53,085 nucleotides of DNA from an uncultured Anaerococcus sp. (GTDB lineage Bacteria > Bacillota > Clostridia > Tissierellales > Peptoniphilaceae): positions 1 to 53,085 of the forward strand of contig NZ_CAMXYR010000005.1 in NCBI RefSeq assembly GCF_947253225.1, read 5' to 3'. The notes under the pieces were generated by a model. That model saw only the letters and a list, made by a program, of their open reading frames with translations. It made no database searches and was not told the DNA's origin. The number at the start of each line of letters is the position of its first letter. Positions within the stretch are counted from its first letter, which is position 1. Position numbers and translations under genes: made by a program. Of the stretch, positions 48,772-53,085 are shown one piece after another.

Positions 48772-50112
48772 CTAGCTATCAAGGTTTATCCCCTTTGCCA
48801 GAAAAGCAAAAATAGCTTCTTTATTATTTTCTAATCTATCATCTATTATTTCTTCTTCAACCATCGCCAAGACTTTTCCTATAACTTTGCCCTGAGGATA
48901 GCCCAAGGCTAGGAGGTCTTTGCCATTTATGGCTAAGTCGGACCTTTTCTTGGGACTTTCATCAAGCAAAACTTCATCAAGGATTCGCTCTGCATGGTCG
49001 ATATTTCCTGTGTCTGTATGGACTGTGGCTAGGATATCTGCCCTCTGAAGGTCAAAGAGCCTTCTGAGATTTTCCTCGCCTAATTTTCTTAATAACTTCC
49101 TTATGGACTTTTTTGTGTAGGTATTTGAGGAGTCCATGTGTCTTTTGACAAGACTTGTAGCGTCAGATATGAAGAATTTCGGAAATTTTAGTCCTTTAAG
49201 TCTTTTTTCCAAAAGCTCTGCTGAAAGTTTTTGGTGTCCAAAAAACCTCCCCTCGCCTTTCTCATCAAGAAAAAAAGTATCGACCTTGCCAACATCATGA
49301 TAAAGACCAGCCATCCTTGTAGCGAGATCAGCCTCCGTCCCATCCAAGACCTTCAAACTATGGCTATAAACATCCAAATTATGGTGGGAAGAATGTTGGT
49401 CAAAGCCAATAGTCCTCTTTACTTCTGGGAGAATCTCTTGCAAAAGTCCAAGGTCATCAAGAAGCCTAACTCCCCTTGAAGGCTCATCTTCAAGGAGGAT
49501 TTTACCAATTTCATCGGAAATTCTCTCATTAGAAATAAGGTTGATTTTTCCTGAATTTTCCCTAATAGCTTTCTTTAACCCATCCTCAAGCTCAAAGCCA
49601 AGCCTTGTAGCAAAGCGCACTGCCCTAAGACTTCTCAGGTAGTCCTCAGAAATTCTCTCGTAGGGATTTCCGACAGCCCTTATGATTTTTCTTTCCAAAT
49701 CATCTCTTCCCCCAAAGGGGTCGATTATATTGCCCTTATCAAAGGCCATGGCGTTTATGGTGAAGTCCCTTCTTTTCAAATCATCAATGAGTGTGTCAGA
49801 AAATTGAATTTCATCGGGATGTCTACCATCTTTGTAGGCTCCCTCCGACCTAAAGGTCGTTATCTCAAAAGCTTCTCCATCGGCTATGACCTTGATTGTG
49901 CCAAACTTCTTGCCTATATCTATAAGTTTCTTATCAGAGAAAACTCGCCTAATATCATCAGGTCTTGCGAGGGTTGTTAGATCCACATCCTCAACCTTGC
50001 GATTAATAAGGCTATCTCTTACACACCCTCCCACAGGATAGGTTGCAAATCCCGCTTTTTCGAGCCTTTCCACAAGATTTTCATAGGAAAGGTCTGTATT
50101 TAGCCTATTCAT
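48772..50112 (-). CDS. cca: CCA tRNA nucleotidyltransferase
   Basis: A 446-aa class II nucleotidyltransferase adding or repairing the CCA end of tRNA. Head domain YPVGGCVRDSLINRK with the catalytic aspartates in EDVDLTT; then FTINAMAFDKGNIIDPFGG and the nucleotide-specifying EDYLRSLRAVRFATR region. An HD phosphohydrolase domain is present (YHDVGK), as in longer CCA enzymes. ATG 50112 overlaps the end of ybbR by 8 nt, so cdaA-ybbR-cca are coupled. The window's tRNA-Ala already encodes CCA, so this enzyme may mainly repair ends. Confidence 0.92.
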   Translation of the reverse strand: MNRLNTDLSYENLVERLEKAGFATYPVGGCVRDSLINRKVEDVDLTTLARPDDIRRVFSDKKLIDIGKKFGTIKVIADGEAFEITTFRSEGAYKDGRHPDEIQFSDTLIDDLKRRDFTINAMAFDKGNIIDPFGGRDDLERKIIRAVGNPYERISEDYLRSLRAVRFATRLGFELEDGLKKAIRENSGKINLISNERISDEIGKILLEDEPSRGVRLLDDLGLLQEILPEVKRTIGFDQHSSHHNLDVYSHSLKVLDGTEADLATRMAGLYHDVGKVDTFFLDEKGEGRFFGHQKLSAELLEKRLKGLKFPKFFISDATSLVKRHMDSSNTYTKKSIRKLLRKLGEENLRRLFDLQRADILATVHTDTGNIDHAERILDEVLLDESPKKRSDLAINGKDLLALGYPQGKVIGKVLAMVEEEIIDDRLENNKEAIFAFLAKGINLDS

Positions 50113-51046
50113 TGGCTCTCTTTTTTCCTACTACAATCTTGAAGTTGACTGGATTTTCCCCATCATAAAGGCTTACTCCTTCCGGAAGATTGAGCCTAAT
50201 GTCTCCCTCCTTGTCCGTCTTTATGTTTGAAATATTTACAGGATAGGTATCAACATTGTCAATTGTTTTTAGGACTTGACCATTTCCCTTGAGGACTAAG
50301 TCATCTGGTGATACCATGGTTGACTTAACTTCATAGCCATCTGCTACTTCTCCGTAGGTTTTTAGGTTAATCTTGACCCTCTTGGTTTCTGTTACAGTAA
50401 AAGATACATTTACGTCTGTATCTGACCTTTCAACATTGACAACTTCCTTGCCATCCTTGCCTAGGATGTGAATGTCGATATTGTGCATCTTTCCATCAAG
50501 GTATTCTGGGTCGTTTATATCTACCTCAACCCTATCAATCTTGTTAACTTCGGAGGCAGGTCCTTTTACTGTGATTTCCTTTAGAGATTGCTCCTTGACC
50601 TCAACTGACTTGCCATCCTTTAGCGAATCCTTGATTACAAGATTAACTGGAAACTTCTTTGTAATAATCTTTTGGACGTTGATATTAATTTCTGCTGGGT
50701 CGATCCCTGCAAGATTTACCCCACTTGGAGTATCTACCCTGACCTTTACCGATTGGATGCCCTCTCTGACATTCATCACATCAATTGATGCTTGCACATC
50801 ACTTTCCTTGAGGTTGACCATCTTATCCCTTGAGCCTTCTAGCTTGATATTCACATCATTTACTTCATCAATGCCGATTATGGTATAGCCCTTATTTTCC
50901 AACTTGTCATTGTTTTGAACAAGGATTGGCACATTCCTAAAAGTCCTATTTACTGAAGGGTTGGTTGATGTAACCACAAAGGCCCACATCACAACAGCCA
51001 AAAGAACTGATAGGATTATCAACTGCATATCATTTCTTTTCTTCAT
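50105..51046 (-). CDS. cdaR: YbbR-domain protein CdaR
   Basis: A 313-aa protein with an N-terminal membrane anchor (about 6-27, MQLIILSVLLAVVMWAFVV) and three or four YbbR repeats outside the membrane (for example VPILVQNNDKLENKGYTIIG, FPVNLVIKDSLKDG, VKGPASEVNKIDRVEVDIND in part). CdaR regulates the cyclic-di-AMP synthase CdaA, whose gene it overlaps by 17 nt upstream. In many Firmicutes glmM follows; here cca does. Confidence 0.92.
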   Translation of the reverse strand: MKKRNDMQLIILSVLLAVVMWAFVVTSTNPSVNRTFRNVPILVQNNDKLENKGYTIIGIDEVNDVNIKLEGSRDKMVNLKESDVQASIDVMNVREGIQSVKVRVDTPSGVNLAGIDPAEININVQKIITKKFPVNLVIKDSLKDGKSVEVKEQSLKEITVKGPASEVNKIDRVEVDINDPEYLDGKMHNIDIHILGKDGKEVVNVERSDTDVNVSFTVTETKRVKINLKTYGEVADGYEVKSTMVSPDDLVLKGNGQVLKTIDNVDTYPVNISNIKTDKEGDIRLNLPEGVSLYDGENPVNFKIVVGKKRANE

Positions 51047-51842
51047 TTTTACTTCCCTTCTTCATATCGATATTAACTAAGTCATTTTTGAGCCTGATTT
51101 TTAGGCTTTCTTCATCAAAATACCTATTGATTTTCCCGTTTTCAGCAACTGAGATATTGCCAGTTTCTTCTGAAACAACAACTACCAAACAATCACTCTT
51201 TTCTGAAATACCAATAGCTGCCCTGTGCCTTGTGCCAAGTTCCTTAGAAATTGTATTAGAAGAGGACAAAGGCAAGTAGCAGGCAGCTGCCGCTATAGTG
51301 TTTTTCCTGATAATTACAGCTCCATCATGAAGTGGAGTGTTGGGAATAAAAATATTAATCAAAAGCTCGCTGGATATATCTGCATCAAGCTTAGTTCCAC
51401 TTTCAATAATATCGGCAAGGCCTACTTCTCTTTCAAGAACTACAAGAGCCCCTATCTTTTGCCTAGCAAGCGAGCTCATAGCAGAAACCAGCTCATCTAT
51501 GCTCCTTTCATCCCTCTGAATCTTGTCGGATGAAAAGATGCTCCTACCCCTACCTAGTCTTTCAAGAGCCGAACGTAGCTCTGGTTGAAAAACTACAATA
51601 ATAAAGACGAGAGCCACAGTTAAGAACTGGTTCATCACCCAAGAAACAGTGTTGAGGTTTAAAATATCGGCAATAGATGCGAATATGAGGACGAAAATAA
51701 GCCCCTTCAAAACCTGCTCAGCCCTAGTGTTCCTAAGTAGTGAGAAAAGCTTATAAATAACAAAGGCAATAATTGCAATATCAATAATATCTGTAACTCG
51801 AATTAACATCAAAGATGTAATAATATTTTCCAAAAAATTCAT
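51030..51842 (-). CDS. cdaA: Diadenylate cyclase CdaA
   Basis: A 270-aa membrane enzyme making cyclic di-AMP from two ATP, the main such cyclase of Firmicutes. Three N-terminal membrane helices (about 18-85), then the DAC domain with the active-site motifs DGA (173-175) and RHR (205-207, TRHRAAIGISE). All key residues are present. c-di-AMP controls potassium, osmolytes and cell-wall homeostasis. ATG 51842 has GGGAGG upstream; it is the first gene of the cdaA-cdaR-cca run. Confidence 0.96.
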   Translation of the reverse strand: MNFLENIITSLMLIRVTDIIDIAIIAFVIYKLFSLLRNTRAEQVLKGLIFVLIFASIADILNLNTVSWVMNQFLTVALVFIIVVFQPELRSALERLGRGRSIFSSDKIQRDERSIDELVSAMSSLARQKIGALVVLEREVGLADIIESGTKLDADISSELLINIFIPNTPLHDGAVIIRKNTIAAAACYLPLSSSNTISKELGTRHRAAIGISEKSDCLVVVVSEETGNISVAENGKINRYFDEESLKIRLKNDLVNIDMKKGSKNEEKK

Positions 51843-52015
51843 ACTTCCTCCCTAATATTAATGTACTATTCTAATAAATTATTGGTAGGAAATATCAAAA
51901 AAACAAATAAAAAAGACTTTTAAACTTTCCTAGGATAGCTTAGCCAATAGGTGTTTTTCCAAACATTTAAGCCAAAGTTTTCTTAGGTCAGTTTAAAAAT
52001 CTAATCAAGTTTAAA

Positions 52016-52192
52016 TTATTTATTTTTCTCAATCCAATAGTCAGCGAGGGAACCTAGGGTTATTCCTAGACCTAGACCTAGGCCTACCCAAATCCCCATA
52101 TTTCCCCTACTTACTCCAAGAGCTGATCCAAAGATCATTCCTAGGCTCATGCCCATCATCATGTTCTTTCCTTGATTTTTATATTCTTTCAT
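52016..52192 (-). CDS. Small glycine-rich membrane peptide
   Basis: A 58-aa ORF below usual size limits. A charged start (MKEYKNQGKN) is followed by two glycine-zipper hydrophobic stretches (MMMGMSLGMIFGSALGVS and MGIWVGLGLGLGITLG) and a short tail DYWIEKNK. GTGGAAAA precedes the ATG, which lies inside the end of the GNAT gene (14-nt overlap), suggesting translational coupling. The codon pattern and hydrophobic periodicity favour a real gene. I do not recognise a family. Confidence 0.6.
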   Translation of the reverse strand: MKEYKNQGKNMMMGMSLGMIFGSALGVSRGNMGIWVGLGLGLGITLGSLADYWIEKNK

Positions 52193-52721
52193 TTTTCCAC
52201 TCTTCCCTTAAAATTCCAAAGGTCAGGCTATCATAGTAGGTATTTTGATAGTACCTTACCTTCCTAATCCTTGCTTCCATCTTCATGCCTAGTTTTTGGG
52301 CGGCCTTTATCATCCTTTGGTTGCCCGACCAAGTTACCAAGCCTATGTGTGCAAGCTTTTCTGTTGTTTTGAAAATCTCATCTATCCACAAACTGAGGGC
52401 TCTTGTGCCTATGTTTTGGTTCCAATTTTCTTTCCTATAAATTGTAATGCCAATATCTAGCCATCTGGTCCTTTCATCTTCCCAATATTTTGTAACTACT
52501 CCTACAAGTTTTTCCTTAGCTATTATCGCCCTTAGCCTATCGCTTAGAAAGAACTCCCCCTCTTTGGCCTTGAAGTCATCAAAACTTTCATATTTTTGGT
52601 AGTCGCCTACAAAATAAGGCCCATCCCACTTTTTCCACTCTGGTTGGTCCTCTCTAAAGCCAAGCTCCCGAATTTTCCTAAGATTTTTTTCATCAATCCT
52701 AACCAAACTTATTTCAGTCAA
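52179..52721 (-). CDS. GNAT family N-acetyltransferase
   Basis: A 180-aa acetyltransferase of the GNAT fold (RimJ/RimL or spermidine acetyltransferase-like). ERTRWLDIGITIYRKENWNQ leads to NQNIGTRALSLWIDEIF, the acetyl-CoA binding segment (a Q/R-x-x-G-x-G/A-like variant), and LAHIGLVTWSGNQRMIKAAQKLG is the typical C-terminal N..A...K.G motif. The start is TTG 52721 with GAGGTGG at good distance; no ATG is better placed. Substrate unknown. Confidence 0.8.
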   Translation of the reverse strand: MTEISLVRIDEKNLRKIRELGFREDQPEWKKWDGPYFVGDYQKYESFDDFKAKEGEFFLSDRLRAIIAKEKLVGVVTKYWEDERTRWLDIGITIYRKENWNQNIGTRALSLWIDEIFKTTEKLAHIGLVTWSGNQRMIKAAQKLGMKMEARIRKVRYYQNTYYDSLTFGILREEWKNERI

Positions 52722-52741
52722 AGTCCACCTCTTTTTCTTTC

Positions 52742-52770
52742 AAAAAAGGGCATAAGCTTTCGCCTATGCC
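52742..52770 (-). terminator. Terminator after the ZIP gene
   Basis: GGCATAAGC (52749-52757) TTTC GCCTATGCC (52762-52770), one mismatch, followed on the minus strand by T6. Confidence 0.85.
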
Positions 52771-52779
52771 TAATATATC

Positions 52780-53085
52780 TCATCCTAACATAACATCTAG
52801 GATCATCATCACTACAAAACCAGCAGAAAAGCCAAGAGTTCCAACATTGGTGTGGCCTTCTCCCTCTCCTGTGGCTTCGGGGATAAGTTCCTCTACCACA
52901 ACATAAAACATAGCTCCAGCTGCAAAGCTTAGGAGATAGGGTAGGATTGGAATCATTATTCCTGATAGTAATATTGTTATTATTGCTGCTATCGGCTCTA
53001 CTGCCCCTGAAAGAATGCCATAGACAAAGGCCTTGTGCTTGTTAACTCCTACTGCCTTTAGGGGCATGGAAATTATAGCTCCTTC
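52780..53085 (-). CDS. ZIP family divalent metal transporter (3' part only)
   Basis: The reading frame is open to the window edge, so only about the last 101 codons are present. The fragment carries EGAIISMPLKAVGVNKHKAF, YGILSGAVEPIAAII, FAAGAMFYVVVEELIPEA and GFSAGFVVMMILDVMLG. The motif with His/Glu near AGAMFYVVVEELIPEA and SGAVEPIAA is typical of the ZupT/GufA branch of ZIP transporters importing zinc or other divalent metals. Upstream residues lie beyond position 53085. Confidence 0.88.
   Translation of the reverse strand, partial: EGAIISMPLKAVGVNKHKAFVYGILSGAVEPIAAIITILLSGIMIPILPYLLSFAAGAMFYVVVEELIPEATGEGEGHTNVGTLGFSAGFVVMMILDVMLG

Noticed and set aside
1..53085. CRISPR array, rRNA operon or complete insertion sequence
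   Set aside because: No regularly spaced identical repeats, no rRNA signature stretches and no transposase frame were seen anywhere in the window.

Overview
The window looks like chromosomal DNA of a low-GC anaerobic Firmicute, most likely a Tissierellia/Peptoniphilaceae relative such as Anaerococcus. This is an inference from AT-rich codon use, Gram-positive ribosome-binding sites, NPKTG/LPXTG-type cell-wall anchors, a T-box leader, CIRCE, Veg, CdaA/YbbR and many Cna-B adhesin modules; I could not search a database. Apart from the two ends and one giant surface-protein locus it is ordinary core genome, mostly on the minus strand.

Layout. 1-1400: a gene-poor accessory remnant made of a duplicated cassette (small helical protein, hairpin, ribbon-helix-helix protein), inverted repeats and a 27-codon ORF. 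1435-3540: a pyridoxal/pyridoxamine kinase and a MATE exporter. 3602-3677: tRNA-Ala(GGC), followed by about 560 bases of decayed sequence with direct repeats, a possible old integration site. 4242-9185 (minus): PHP phosphoesterase, Veg, M18 aminopeptidase, HtpG under a near-consensus CIRCE operator, and a small membrane protein. 9276-17826: DUF1858 protein, a 126-nt imperfect palindrome, dicarboxylate/amino-acid symporter, a 1066-aa cell-wall-anchored coiled-coil/CAP protein, Nudix hydrolase, CBS-type family II pyrophosphatase and a CorC-like CBS membrane protein. 18003-24768: NCS2 purine permease, tryptophan T-box plus TrpP transporter, thiamine-binding protein, a second M18 aminopeptidase, MFS transporter and a GH13 maltogenic-type amylase. 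25018-28461: fructose operon fruR-fruK-fruA with a promoter that predicts a leaderless mRNA. 28597-30855: xanthine phosphoribosyltransferase and a sigma factor/DUF4179 pair.

30917-41272 is the most unusual part: one gene of about 10.4 kb (about 3,450 codons) for a MSCRAMM-type adhesin with an N-terminal membrane/signal segment, a DEv-IgG-like adhesive region, Cna-B/SpaA repeats, four tandem units of about 420 aa that each combine a Cna-B module with an F5/8 type C (discoidin)-like module, and a YPRTG sorting signal. It is interrupted by seven in-frame TAA/TAG codons and two single-base frameshifts at A-tracts, while neighbouring genes are intact.

41650-51842 (minus) is a dense housekeeping block: cdaA-ybbR(cdaR)-cca-tig-clpP-clpX-lon-engB, then cutC. 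It joins cyclic-di-AMP synthesis, tRNA CCA addition, protein folding/proteolysis and ribosome assembly. The window closes with a 58-aa glycine-rich membrane peptide, a GNAT acetyltransferase and a ZIP metal transporter cut by the window edge.
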